From a virus, in IMG/VR virus record IMGVR_UViG_3300030450_002208, positions 1 through 49,984 of that record: 49,984 bases of DNA; one strand, 5' to 3'. Shown here piece by piece: positions 1 to 8,889 of this stretch. Below the pieces are notes generated by a model. The model saw only the letters and a program-made list of their open reading frames with translations. It was not told the DNA's origin and did not search any database. Positions within the stretch are counted from its first letter, which is position 1; each line of letters opens with the position of its first letter. Position numbers and translations under genes: made by a program.

Positions 1-80
1 CGTGTTTCTGCTTATATAGCTGTTGTTAAAGGGGGCTTTATATAGCGTAGGTTATAGTTATATACCATAATAATACGTAA
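1..80. repeat. Left copy of the terminal direct repeat
   Basis: Bases 1-80 are found again at 49904-49984. The copies match throughout except for a G-run of five here and six at the right end. This is either an assembly overlap of a circular or circularly permuted genome, or a short true terminal repeat. The repeat lies inside the non-coding control region between the divergent arms. Confidence 0.95.
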
Positions 81-212
81 ATATTAAGCGTATATACTAC
101 TATAGTATAACTACTACGTAGTAAAATAGCATAAATAGGGGTAAAAGTCAAGTATTTTTTTATTTTTATTTTTTTACTTGTTTTTACTATAGTATTTGTT
201 TTATATTAAAAA
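81..212. promoter_or_regulatory. AT-rich control region with repeated palindromes
   Basis: This is the gene-free stretch before the first rightward gene. It holds the 10-base palindrome TACTATAGTA twice (98-107 and 185-194) and a 12-base palindrome TACTACGTAGTA at 112-123. A T-rich tract at about 150-180 is flanked by the inverted hexamers CAAGTA and TACTTG. Repeated palindromes upstream of an operon suggest operator or promoter sites, but no factor can be named. No gene is seen here. Confidence 0.45.
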
Positions 213-398
213 ATGATTATTTTAAGGGATTTAACAAGTAAAGTGTCAAATAGTATTAAATTTAAGAGTTCTTTCCGTAAAAGGCCTATTTTGGGCGAAA
301 AAAGGGCTAAACTGCTAGAAGCACAAAAGGTAGCTTTTAGCGATATGAACGCTATTGGGGTGTATATTCACCCTGAAATTGATAAATATGGCAAATAG
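213..398 (+). CDS. Hypothetical protein, 61 aa
   Basis: This is the first rightward ORF after the control region. It is a basic protein with a Lys/Arg-rich middle (RKRPILGEKRAKLLEAQK). No Shine-Dalgarno sequence is obvious upstream of the ATG, so the start is uncertain. The next gene begins inside its last codons, which suggests coupled translation. I recognise no family. Confidence 0.55.
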   Translation: MIILRDLTSKVSNSIKFKSSFRKRPILGEKRAKLLEAQKVAFSDMNAIGVYIHPEIDKYGK

Positions 399-549
399 TC
401 CTCAATTACTAAGCTTACAAGAGTGGGCAAGGAGATATGGGGTTAAAAACCCGTATGATAAGAGTGGATATGACTATATGTACGCATACAAGCATAATAT
501 TGCTCCTGATAAGCATGGTAATTGGCCAGAATTGGGAATTAATGAATAA
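388..549 (+). CDS. Hypothetical small protein, 53 aa
   Basis: The ATG at 388 overlaps the end of the preceding gene. An in-frame ATG lies upstream at 355, but the start at 388 (MANSPQLLSLQEW) fits the tight packing better. The C-terminal half (YDYMYAYKHNIAPDKHGNWP) resembles a short motif common in phage virion-region proteins, in which a DY..AYK segment is followed by PD..G.WP. That resemblance is from memory and no function follows from it. Its stop overlaps the next start. Confidence 0.6.
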   Translation: MANSPQLLSLQEWARRYGVKNPYDKSGYDYMYAYKHNIAPDKHGNWPELGINE

Positions 550-1171
550 AGATAATATAGTAATTAACACGTTCTTGGATAATCTGTACCAATCTGTGTC
601 AATGGCAGAGATGTCTCCTGATTATTATCAAAATGTACTGAAACAGCCGCATCCCTATATTCGTACATCAGTAGCTCCAGCAAGAGGTTCTACTGCATAT
701 GGGCCATTACAGCTTACAAGTGGTGCGGATAGTATGGTGCAAAATATACTTGGTGACGAATTTCATCCATTAAGGACAGGTAATAACTCTCAAGGGTTTA
801 AACTTACAGCTGATGAAATAGAATATATGAGTAAAATGGTTGAACAGGGTAAAAAGTTCTTATTATACGGCAGGGAGCCTAATAAACCAGGATATGACCC
901 TAAATATGATTATAGTAGCGTAATTCCCGGCAGTGGTCAAGGAGATTTAGCATCTAAAGACGATATGCTCTTATATGACTCAATGGGGAAGAAAATACTA
1001 GGATATGAATACTTTGACCAAGCAAAATCTAATCCCGAGATATTCTTAAAGAATTGGAAGATGGGAGCAGAGAAAACAATGGATGATTTTGAGAAGTGGG
1101 GAATAGGGGATAACGCAAAACAGTATATACAGCGCTTTCAGTCAAATTTAGCGCCAGAAATATTATTTTAA
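542..1171 (+). CDS. Putative lysozyme/transglycosylase-like protein, 209 aa
   Basis: The ORF is open from 437, but the ATG at 542 overlaps the previous stop and gives a sensible N-terminus (MNKDNIVINTF). Residues 21-60 read MAEMSPDYY...PYIRTS...GSTAYGPLQLT. This resembles the SLT/goose-lysozyme fold, with a candidate catalytic Glu at about residue 23 followed by a [ST]AYGPxQLT segment. It could be the lytic enzyme of the phage or a virion peptidoglycan hydrolase. It has no signal peptide, and the next gene is a tiny membrane protein. The family call is by motif memory only. Confidence 0.5.
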   Translation: MNKDNIVINTFLDNLYQSVSMAEMSPDYYQNVLKQPHPYIRTSVAPARGSTAYGPLQLTSGADSMVQNILGDEFHPLRTGNNSQGFKLTADEIEYMSKMVEQGKKFLLYGREPNKPGYDPKYDYSSVIPGSGQGDLASKDDMLLYDSMGKKILGYEYFDQAKSNPEIFLKNWKMGAEKTMDDFEKWGIGDNAKQYIQRFQSNLAPEILF

Positions 1172-1278
1172 TGACAGATTTACTAGTAACAATAGGCAGC
1201 GGAACAGTTGTATTAGTAGGAGTAGCAATAATATCTACGATATTGTTTTATTTGTTTGTAGATACAGATTGGGACTAA
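1171..1278 (+). CDS. Single-pass mini membrane protein, 35 aa
   Basis: The ATG overlaps the upstream TAA. The product has one continuous hydrophobic segment (about residues 4-30, including VVLVGVAIISTILFYLF) and a short acidic tail ending DTDWD. Its size and its place right after the lysozyme-like gene suggest a holin, antiholin or small inner-membrane lysis factor. The function is inferred from context only. Confidence 0.6.
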   Translation: MTDLLVTIGSGTVVLVGVAIISTILFYLFVDTDWD

Positions 1279-1279
1279 A

Positions 1280-1621
1280 ATGGCACAAAATGAATTATTT
1301 AATATATTAAACCCTAATGAAGCACCTTACATGAGTCTTCCTCCTGTAAGCAAAGGACCTATTGACTTAGCTAATATACCTAAGTTTCAAGATGAACCTA
1401 AGCTATATAGTGTTAATACGAATGCAATGGGCCTATTGGGTAAGGTTTTAAGTGATATAGTGCTAGAGAATCGAATTACTGATTATATTGATGATTTCTC
1501 TGCAGAATTAGAATTTCCTGGACCAGGTTCATCTAGAATGAGCTTAGGATATAATGTTCCTTCAGGATTAGGTTACAACAACGATTGGGAGATAGGGGCT
1601 TCGGTTCCTTTTGATTTTTAA
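1280..1621 (+). CDS. Hypothetical protein, 113 aa
   Basis: The ATG follows the previous stop by one base and the stop overlaps the next ATG. The protein has no membrane segment and no cysteine pattern. The C-terminus is rich in Gly, Pro and aromatics (PGPGSSRMSLGYNVPSG, ending SVPFDF), reminiscent of a beta-rich structural protein. It probably belongs with the virion operon. I do not recognise the family. Confidence 0.6.
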   Translation: MAQNELFNILNPNEAPYMSLPPVSKGPIDLANIPKFQDEPKLYSVNTNAMGLLGKVLSDIVLENRITDYIDDFSAELEFPGPGSSRMSLGYNVPSGLGYNNDWEIGASVPFDF

Positions 1622-3645
1622 TGGCTGGTAGACATTATAATAATAATTTATTAGACGAGGCTTCGAACTTCAATTATCGAAATCCATTCCCTAATGCAGG
1701 AACAGGTGGGTACCAATCAGGATTTGACTCAGTAACGGGGAACTACTACGGAAGTAAATATAAAGGGAACTACCTTGGAAATAATGCGGAAGAATATATA
1801 CTAGGTGGTGGGGACCCATTTATGGCTCCAGATGTGCTAAAAATGCATTATGGAGTTGATAATCGAGGTTTACCAATGAGCACTCAGTATATCAACGAAA
1901 TTCCAGGATTTACTCCTCCATTAACACAATTTGGTAATACTATGGCTATGTTTGGTCAAGAGGGTTTTAACTATGTCAAGAATGATATATTTGGCAAAGA
2001 TAATATTATAAGAGCTGCTAAAGATAGTTTTCTCCCATATCAAGCTTATAAACTTGCTAACTGGGTCAAAGGGGTTGATTGGACAGAGCCTCATAATTTT
2101 CTTCCAGCATTAGGTATGGGGGCTGATTACGTCGTCCCTGGACTTGGAATTCCTTTTGATTGGATGGATGGACGTTTATATCAAAAGGAAGGCGATGATG
2201 TAATGGCTGGTTTAGCATATGGCAGTGCTCTGTTACCTTATAGCTTAACTATGGGTAAAAAAGTAGGGGGTGGAATGTTAGATATGGCAACAGGTCATGC
2301 TAACACTGGTCAATACCTTAAAGCAGGTACCAGCAATCTATTAAATAACACTTCTCTAAAGAGTCAAAATATACTACGTGGCGGCAAGCCTTTAGTAGAT
2401 GATATGAGTACAACAGCGAAGGCTTCTTTAGATGATATAAGCAAGCTAGAAGATGATTTTGCTATGCCGAGATTTGAAGGGGAACTAGACCCTATGTTTA
2501 TTGGTAATCCAAATATTAGAATGCATGACATGTCTAATCTACCTAAGAACTTAGATGAAGCATATAATCTCGGGTATCAACAAACAATTGGATTTAAAAC
2601 TGGACCAGAAGCATTCATGCGTTTTAAGCATACATATCCTGAGTTAGCATCGCAATTTAAAAACGTAGGTGAATTTGATGCTTTTATTAAAGAATCATTA
2701 GAAGACCTTACTCAAGAAGGTAGAGTACAATTTTATGATACTCCCTTTACAAGAAGTACTCCATGGGGAGAAGGAAGAGCATCAGGCACTCATTACCCAG
2801 CAGGAATAGGTCAATATACTGATGCTAGTACTTACGGACAGCATAGAATGACTACTGACGTGGGTCAAGATATACTAGACCCAAGACTTGGTAATAATTT
2901 AAGTCATATTGGAGTATCAACTGTAGGTAGAAATACAGAACAGATAGCATCTACTTTGGGTCATGAACTTCATCATGGTTTAACCACTAAAATTTGGAAA
3001 GAGAACTTTAAACTGACTGATGACTATAAGGCATTTCTTAAAAGCGATGATTATTTACAGCATGTAGAAAAAGTTAAACATATGCCTGACCAATTCAGAG
3101 AGGGCTACTTAAAGCATCAGCAAGATAAATATATAAACAGTCTTTACTTTAAAAGCCGTCAACCTGGACCATGGAGCCAGGATTATCTTATGAATCAAGC
3201 TAGGGGCCCTGGCATAGCAGACCTTCCTCCAGAAACTGGTTATCCGCGTGGTATAGGTGATATACGAGCACAAAACGTGGAATATGGTAATGCATTCGGC
3301 TGGGATACCCCTGGAGGTCTAGAGCTAAGTAGGAACATAGATGCAACTACTGAGCTATGGAAGAAAAGATATAATTACATGAATCGTTCTGATGAAGTAG
3401 CCGCACGTGCACACGAAATACGTATGATGGATGATATGGCGAAGGCACGTTCAATGGAATACTATAGCCATCCATGGGGTACGTATGGACAAGATATTTT
3501 AGACTATCACCCTGACTTCTTTAAAAAGACAGATTTAGGTTATGGAAAAAGTATATTTGATATGATGTATGGTATGGCTCCAGTGGGATTAGGACTAGGT
3601 GCTATGAGAGGGGTTAATCTCTTAGATTACGCATCTGAAGAGTAA
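1621..3645 (+). CDS. Large protein with an HELHH zinc-peptidase motif, 674 aa
   Basis: The N-terminal third is rich in Gly, Asn and aromatics, followed by hydrophobic stretches around residues 160-215. The notable site is TLGHELHHGL, where His448-Glu449-x-x-His452 forms the HExxH signature of zincin metallopeptidases. A downstream SDEVAARAHEI segment could give a third, acidic ligand. Preceding the motif is a strand-like stretch (ISHIG-type, here SHIGVSTVG). It may be a virion-associated protease or an entry protein. The gene sits between the lysis-like genes and the terminase genes. Activity is inferred from the motif; the rest of the protein is unrecognised. Confidence 0.6.
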   Translation: MAGRHYNNNLLDEASNFNYRNPFPNAGTGGYQSGFDSVTGNYYGSKYKGNYLGNNAEEYILGGGDPFMAPDVLKMHYGVDNRGLPMSTQYINEIPGFTPPLTQFGNTMAMFGQEGFNYVKNDIFGKDNIIRAAKDSFLPYQAYKLANWVKGVDWTEPHNFLPALGMGADYVVPGLGIPFDWMDGRLYQKEGDDVMAGLAYGSALLPYSLTMGKKVGGGMLDMATGHANTGQYLKAGTSNLLNNTSLKSQNILRGGKPLVDDMSTTAKASLDDISKLEDDFAMPRFEGELDPMFIGNPNIRMHDMSNLPKNLDEAYNLGYQQTIGFKTGPEAFMRFKHTYPELASQFKNVGEFDAFIKESLEDLTQEGRVQFYDTPFTRSTPWGEGRASGTHYPAGIGQYTDASTYGQHRMTTDVGQDILDPRLGNNLSHIGVSTVGRNTEQIASTLGHELHHGLTTKIWKENFKLTDDYKAFLKSDDYLQHVEKVKHMPDQFREGYLKHQQDKYINSLYFKSRQPGPWSQDYLMNQARGPGIADLPPETGYPRGIGDIRAQNVEYGNAFGWDTPGGLELSRNIDATTELWKKRYNYMNRSDEVAARAHEIRMMDDMAKARSMEYYSHPWGTYGQDILDYHPDFFKKTDLGYGKSIFDMMYGMAPVGLGLGAMRGVNLLDYASEE

Positions 3646-3649
3646 TAAT

Positions 3650-4426
3650 ATGTATATAATTAAAATTAAACACAAGGGAGATAAGGATACTACGCATTAT
3701 CCGATTTATAAGGAGAAGGAGGCAAAAGAACGTGGAATGGGTTTTAAACCGTGGAAAGACGCTGATATTGGAGAAAATGCACTTACTGATGACAAGTATG
3801 TTGCCACAGTACTATCCCGTCGCGAATATACTGATAATACAGGTAGAAAGAATATTTATATAAGATTTCCTTTTGGATATACGTTTTTTAGTCCAAAACA
3901 TAAAACAAAACCTTTATTTGCTAAAGGACGTAAAACTAATGTAACTATGACAGGGAAATCATACTTGGAGGTTCAATCCAAGCAAAAGAAGATGAAAGCA
4001 CTTGCTATGATGTTCGCATTAAAGCCTGATTATGACCAGGCAATAGAATGGGCATTAGGAGAAGTTAATGATTCTCAGAAACGTAGGTGGAAGAGAACAA
4101 TGAAAACGGAGATATTTCAAGGTATGGTAAGAGATGAACTAGCAAAAAGATTAACAGAGCATGGTCTAGATGAAGACTATACGTTAGATTTATTAAAAGA
4201 AGCTATTGAGTTAGCTCAAAGCAAAAAAGATATATCAAATCTTTTAAAAGCAGTAGATAACCTGCAGGATATGCACGGAATGAAAGAGAAGCATTTGCTT
4301 AAAACTACTGATAAAATTGAAGCTTTTTCCAGCGTAAAACTTATCGATGAGTTGAAAGAGGAGGAAAAGAGCTTTATTGCGCAAAAAACAACAACAACGG
4401 AGCATAATGATAAAGGAGAAGTATAA
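3650..4426 (+). CDS. terS: Putative terminase small subunit, 258 aa
   Basis: It lies one gene upstream of the large terminase. The C-terminal half is helical and charged. It contains an ELAKRLTEHGLDEDYTL segment, then a helix and KAVDNLQDMHGM, a pattern like phage TerS proteins with a DNA-binding helix-turn-helix N-terminal part. The N-terminal half carries aromatic, basic strands (IYIRFPFGYTFF). By analogy it recognises phage DNA and hands it to the large subunit. The call rests on position and pattern, not on a diagnostic catalytic motif. Confidence 0.6.
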   Translation: MYIIKIKHKGDKDTTHYPIYKEKEAKERGMGFKPWKDADIGENALTDDKYVATVLSRREYTDNTGRKNIYIRFPFGYTFFSPKHKTKPLFAKGRKTNVTMTGKSYLEVQSKQKKMKALAMMFALKPDYDQAIEWALGEVNDSQKRRWKRTMKTEIFQGMVRDELAKRLTEHGLDEDYTLDLLKEAIELAQSKKDISNLLKAVDNLQDMHGMKEKHLLKTTDKIEAFSSVKLIDELKEEEKSFIAQKTTTTEHNDKGEV

Positions 4427-5139
4427 TGCCTTGGGGTAAAGGAACATATAACAATAAGGTGGGAAATACAAATCCAAACCCACCAGTAACAAAACCAGGT
4501 AAACAATATAAACAGAAACCGCCAAATCTAAAGGATAATAATCCGCCAGTTACTAAACCTGCGGAATCTAATAATCCATGGTGGCATCAAATAACACCTT
4601 GGAATGACAATTGGCTGTCAAACTTTAAGAGTAGTAATCCATGGATAGGCGATTTTGCTCGCGGTGGAATGATGGGTATGGGTCTCCCAATGACTGGTCT
4701 TTTCGGGCCATATCAACCCCCGATAGGCGGAGACCCGTTTAGTCCATATACTATAGGAGATGTTTTTGCTGGCGACAGTCTATTTGCTGGAGGAATGAAT
4801 GCAATGGGTCCAATGGGTAATGCACTTACTGGAGGTATTGGAGGTGTATTAGGTGGACAGTTTTTTGATAATCTTCCTGGACATATGGGAAGTACTCTTG
4901 GAGGAATGTTACCCTCAATGTTTATGAGTAATCCGTTAACTGGTGGACTTGGATTATTAGGTATGGGTATACTAAATAACAATTGGAATAACTGGTTTGG
5001 TGGTGGAGGCAATAATCAGCCTCAACACTTACCTCCTAGAGCATTACCACCTCAATCATTACCGCAGCAACCAACAGCGTTACCAGGAACGGCTACACCA
5101 AGACCGTATACATCAGGTAATTCTGTTAGAGCGTTTTAA
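4426..5139 (+). CDS. Gly/Pro/Asn/Trp-rich low-complexity virion-region protein, 237 aa
   Basis: The protein starts MPWGKGTYNNKVG, nearly the same opening as the tiny basic protein at 13433 (MPYGKGTYGSKRG). It then carries two PPVTKP repeats, a Trp-rich stretch (NPWWHQITPWNDNW), a Gly/Met-rich hydrophobic middle and a Pro/Gln-rich tail. PVTKP and NPW/PWD elements recur in the proteins at 21582, 22543 and 23830. It sits between the two terminase genes. Internal-virion or scaffold-binding roles are possible; nothing enzymatic is visible. Confidence 0.65.
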   Translation: MPWGKGTYNNKVGNTNPNPPVTKPGKQYKQKPPNLKDNNPPVTKPAESNNPWWHQITPWNDNWLSNFKSSNPWIGDFARGGMMGMGLPMTGLFGPYQPPIGGDPFSPYTIGDVFAGDSLFAGGMNAMGPMGNALTGGIGGVLGGQFFDNLPGHMGSTLGGMLPSMFMSNPLTGGLGLLGMGILNNNWNNWFGGGGNNQPQHLPPRALPPQSLPQQPTALPGTATPRPYTSGNSVRAF

Positions 5140-5149
5140 TAGGTAATTA

Positions 5150-6643
5150 TTGGACTTTGAGGAAAAATATGCTCAGATAGCTGCATTAAAGAAGATGCGG
5201 GGTAATATGGCTTTGTTCGGAAGATACTGCTTTCCTACAGCCCTCCGCAAACAAACACCCCCGTTCCATCATGAGGTGTACTCTTCTTTAAAAGATGACG
5301 ACACAAAAAGAGTGCTGATAGCTGCTCCTAGGGGAACGGCAAAGAGTACTGTTACCACTCTTATTTATCCATTGTGGCGTGCAGCTTTTAAATCTTCAAA
5401 CGAAGATTTATTTATAGTTATTGTGTCTGAATCACAAGCTCAGTCAATTAACTTCTTATCACGTATTAAATATCACTTAATACATTCAGAGAAGTTTAGA
5501 GCTGTGTTTGGGGACCTCGGACCCAATACTGCTGCTAGATGGACTAATACAGATGTACTACTTGCTAATGGTACTAGGATAATAGCTGTAGGTACAGGAC
5601 AAAGAGTACGTGGTTTTATTGAAGGAGATACAAGGCCTAACTTAATTATAGTTGATGACTTTGAGTCAGAACTTAATGCGTATACGCCAGAAGCACGTGC
5701 TAAGAATAGAAAGTGGATGACAGAGGCTGTGATACCTTCTTTATCAGATGATGGTAAGATATGCATGATTGGAACGGTTATATCAGAAGATTGCTTTTTA
5801 TATTGGGCTAAAGATAGTAGTGCATGGAAAACACTATGGTATTCTATATGGGATGAGAATCAAAAGTCTATATGGCCAGAGCGATTTCCAAAAGAACGTA
5901 TTTTAGGGATTAAGGATGAATTTGCATCTGTAGGAAACTTAAACGGATTTTATCAAGAGTACATGAATATTGCTCAATCCCCTGATAATGCACCGTTTCA
6001 ACCACAATGGATAAAAATGCATCATTATCAATTTGAACGTAGAGGAGGGCAAGGATGCTTAGTAAGGAGCGTAGGAGATGAAGAACAGATTATACCAGTT
6101 GATGTGTATTGTGGGGTTGACCCTGCTAGTTCTCTATCAAGGCGGGCTGACTTTTTTGTCATCGCTACCATTGCTGTTGATGGGAATAATAAGAAGTATT
6201 TCATCGATTGTGTACAAAAGCGTATTTCACCTGCAGAACAACCTGCTGAAATTATACGTGTATTTAAAAAGTTTAAACCTAGGAGGATGAAGATTGAAAC
6301 CGTAGGATATCAGGAAGCACTAAGGACAGCAACTAAGCAATTAATGCAAGAAGAGAATCTATATATTCCAGGTTTAGAAAAAGGTGTTAAGCCTAGAAAT
6401 GCTAAATCAGAACGATTGCTTTCTTTAGTACCAATCTTTGCTAAAGGTGATTTTTACTTTAGACCTGAAGATATAAATGCACAAAAAGAGTTTTTGTCTT
6501 ATCCGAAAGGTAAGCATGATGATATCATGGATGCTGTATGGACTGCTTTAGATGGTCATAAGCCATGTAGAACTAAAGAATATATAGCTCAAGATGATGA
6601 TAGTAAATTAATTAAAAAATTCCTTGACTGGAAGCTAATGTAG
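5150..6643 (+). CDS. terL: Terminase large subunit (packaging ATPase-nuclease), 497 aa
   Basis: This is the DNA-packaging motor. The N-terminal ATPase has a Walker A variant AAPRGTAKST (Lys65) and a Walker B LIIVDDFE near residue 168. The C-terminal RNase H-like nuclease shows its acidic residues in CGVDPASS (about 322), IETVGYQ (about 380) and KHDDIMDAVW (about 456). The length is typical of the family. The start is TTG at 5150, preceded by a weak AGG; an ATG start would remove part of the N-terminal domain. TerS-like, portal and scaffold genes surround it. Confidence 0.95.
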   Translation: MDFEEKYAQIAALKKMRGNMALFGRYCFPTALRKQTPPFHHEVYSSLKDDDTKRVLIAAPRGTAKSTVTTLIYPLWRAAFKSSNEDLFIVIVSESQAQSINFLSRIKYHLIHSEKFRAVFGDLGPNTAARWTNTDVLLANGTRIIAVGTGQRVRGFIEGDTRPNLIIVDDFESELNAYTPEARAKNRKWMTEAVIPSLSDDGKICMIGTVISEDCFLYWAKDSSAWKTLWYSIWDENQKSIWPERFPKERILGIKDEFASVGNLNGFYQEYMNIAQSPDNAPFQPQWIKMHHYQFERRGGQGCLVRSVGDEEQIIPVDVYCGVDPASSLSRRADFFVIATIAVDGNNKKYFIDCVQKRISPAEQPAEIIRVFKKFKPRRMKIETVGYQEALRTATKQLMQEENLYIPGLEKGVKPRNAKSERLLSLVPIFAKGDFYFRPEDINAQKEFLSYPKGKHDDIMDAVWTALDGHKPCRTKEYIAQDDDSKLIKKFLDWKLM

Positions 6644-6660
6644 GATGTATATTAACTAAT

Positions 6661-8889
6661 ATGCCAGAAGAGAATAAACCATATAATCAATTAACCGATA
6701 AAGAAGCTGTCAATAAAGTACATGATTTATGGCGTACTTACTCTAAAAATAGAGAGAAATGGGCTCAACACGCTCAGGAAGATAGAGAATTTAGGTTAGG
6801 TAAGCAGTGGACTCAAGAGCAGAAATCTATTTTGGAAGCTAGGGGACAGGCTCCTATAGTGGTAAATAGAATACATCCTGCTGTAGAAGCGGCTAAGTCT
6901 ATGATTACTGCTAATAGGCCTTCCTTTAGATGTGCTGCTAGAGAAGACTCTGATAATAAAGTTGCACAGGTTTTAAGCCATTTATTGTCATATATGTATG
7001 ACATATCGGATGGACGTTCTATAATTAGAGAAGTGGTTGATGATTATTATGTTACTGGCTTGGGATATATTCACGTATATCAAGACCCTATGATGGACAT
7101 GGGCAAAGGAGAGGTATGTATGCATAGCGTTGACCCTCTCGATGTATACGTCGACCCTAACTCTAGGAGTCGATTTTTTGATGATGCCGAAAATATTATA
7201 ATTTCTCGGTTTTTTACACGTGACCAAGCCAAAAAATTATATCCAATGTATGAAGGTGCTATACACAATGCTGCAACTGACATGCTTTCTGATAGACCAA
7301 TCACAGATAGGGTTGACGACGGAGAGACAATTTTCCCTGAAGATACTGAGACTAAGACACAGCATGGTACATTTGGAGAAAGTGATGAATATGTGCGCGG
7401 ATATGAATGGTATTCTAAAGAAATGGTTAATAGGTATAGAATATTTGAAACATTCAATGGTAAGGAAGATTTATTAGATGAAGAGCAGTTTCAAGAATAT
7501 CAACAAAAACCAGCATGGATAATAGAAGGTCAACCTGTTACAGACCCTCAGCAAGCACAACAAATCATGATGCAAATGCAACAACAAATGGCTCAGCAAT
7601 ATGAGCAAATGGTTAGGGAGTATGGTGAAGCAGGTATTGCTCTTGAAGATATGCCTCAGCCTCCAGAACCTAATATACAAGAAACTACATATGAAGGCTT
7701 AATGCAACAAAAATTAATAGAAGTTGCTCAAGTACAAGTATCTAGGATACATCAATGTGTAGTAGTTGGTGATAAAAAATTATATAGCAGAACGCTTCCT
7801 ACTGACCAATATCCGATTGTACCATTTGTCAATATACATACTAGAACTCCATATCCAGTATCTGATGTACGTATGGTAAAAAATATGCAAGAATATATTA
7901 ATAAAACACGTTCTTTAATAGTAGCTCATGCTACAACAAGTACTAATACTAAAATATTAGTTCCAGAAGGCAGTGTAGATATGAAGGTGTTTGAAGAGAA
8001 GTGGGCTCAACCTGGGGTTGCAATACCAGTTGATATGGATGCTGGTGTGCCTATGCCAGTTCAACCTATGGCTCTTCCTAATGAATTATATAAAAATGAA
8101 ATGGATGCTAAGAATGATATAGACCATCAATTAGGTTTATATGAAATGATGATGGGTAATTCACAAGTTGCCCCACAAACATATAAAGCCACTATATCAT
8201 TAGATGAATTTGGGCAAAGAAAAATTAAATCAAAATTAGCTGATATTGAAGCTGCTCTTACGCGTGTAGCGCAAGTAGCAATACCTTTAATGCAGCAATT
8301 ATACACTATTCAAAAGACATTTAGGATTGTTCAGCCTAATAACTCAATGTCAGAATATGTAGTAAATAAACAGCTTTATGATGATAAAACAGAAGAAGTT
8401 AAGATAATTAACAATATCACTATTGGTAAATACGATGTAGTTGTAGTAGCAGGTTCAACCTTACCTACTAATCGATTTGCTGAACTTGAGTTTTATATGG
8501 ATGCTTATCAAAAAGGACTTATCGATAGAGAAGAAGTTCTTAAGAAAACAGAAGTATTCGATATTGAAGGTGTTATGCAAAGAACCGATATGGTTGCTAA
8601 ATTGCAAAATGCTTTAAAACAATCTCAAGAACAAATTAAACAATTACGTGGTGATTTACAAACTAGAGATAGAGAAGCAGTTAATCTTCGTAAAAAGGTT
8701 GAAGTTGAGAAGTTTAAAACCGATATGGATAAAATGAGTACTAGAGCAGAAGCTGCAGGTACTTTATTTGAAAAACGACTCGATGACAGCCTATCTACCG
8801 TTAAGACCGATATACGTCGGTCTATCAAAGAACAAGGGACACCCTCTCAAGGTAGTAAAGAGGCTCCTAAAAAAGAAGGAAAGAAATAA
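6661..8889 (+). CDS. Portal protein, P22-type, 742 aa
   Basis: It forms the dodecameric portal ring at the packaging vertex. The N-terminal part carries the P22-like portal pattern: FRLGKQW, then APIVVNRIHPAVEAAKSM, then DDYYVTGLGYIHVY and SVDPLDVYVDPNS. A Gln/Met-rich insertion lies around residues 290-340. The C-terminus (about 640-742) is charged and helical, likely a coiled-coil barrel extension. It follows terL by 17 bases and its stop overlaps the next start. P22-type portals go with podovirus tails. Confidence 0.9.
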   Translation: MPEENKPYNQLTDKEAVNKVHDLWRTYSKNREKWAQHAQEDREFRLGKQWTQEQKSILEARGQAPIVVNRIHPAVEAAKSMITANRPSFRCAAREDSDNKVAQVLSHLLSYMYDISDGRSIIREVVDDYYVTGLGYIHVYQDPMMDMGKGEVCMHSVDPLDVYVDPNSRSRFFDDAENIIISRFFTRDQAKKLYPMYEGAIHNAATDMLSDRPITDRVDDGETIFPEDTETKTQHGTFGESDEYVRGYEWYSKEMVNRYRIFETFNGKEDLLDEEQFQEYQQKPAWIIEGQPVTDPQQAQQIMMQMQQQMAQQYEQMVREYGEAGIALEDMPQPPEPNIQETTYEGLMQQKLIEVAQVQVSRIHQCVVVGDKKLYSRTLPTDQYPIVPFVNIHTRTPYPVSDVRMVKNMQEYINKTRSLIVAHATTSTNTKILVPEGSVDMKVFEEKWAQPGVAIPVDMDAGVPMPVQPMALPNELYKNEMDAKNDIDHQLGLYEMMMGNSQVAPQTYKATISLDEFGQRKIKSKLADIEAALTRVAQVAIPLMQQLYTIQKTFRIVQPNNSMSEYVVNKQLYDDKTEEVKIINNITIGKYDVVVVAGSTLPTNRFAELEFYMDAYQKGLIDREEVLKKTEVFDIEGVMQRTDMVAKLQNALKQSQEQIKQLRGDLQTRDREAVNLRKKVEVEKFKTDMDKMSTRAEAAGTLFEKRLDDSLSTVKTDIRRSIKEQGTPSQGSKEAPKKEGKK

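Noticed and set aside
4713-5012. Minus-strand ORF of 99 codons
   Set aside because: It is a Pro-rich mirror of the Gly-rich coding strand; the + strand gene has neighbours, start and composition supporting it.
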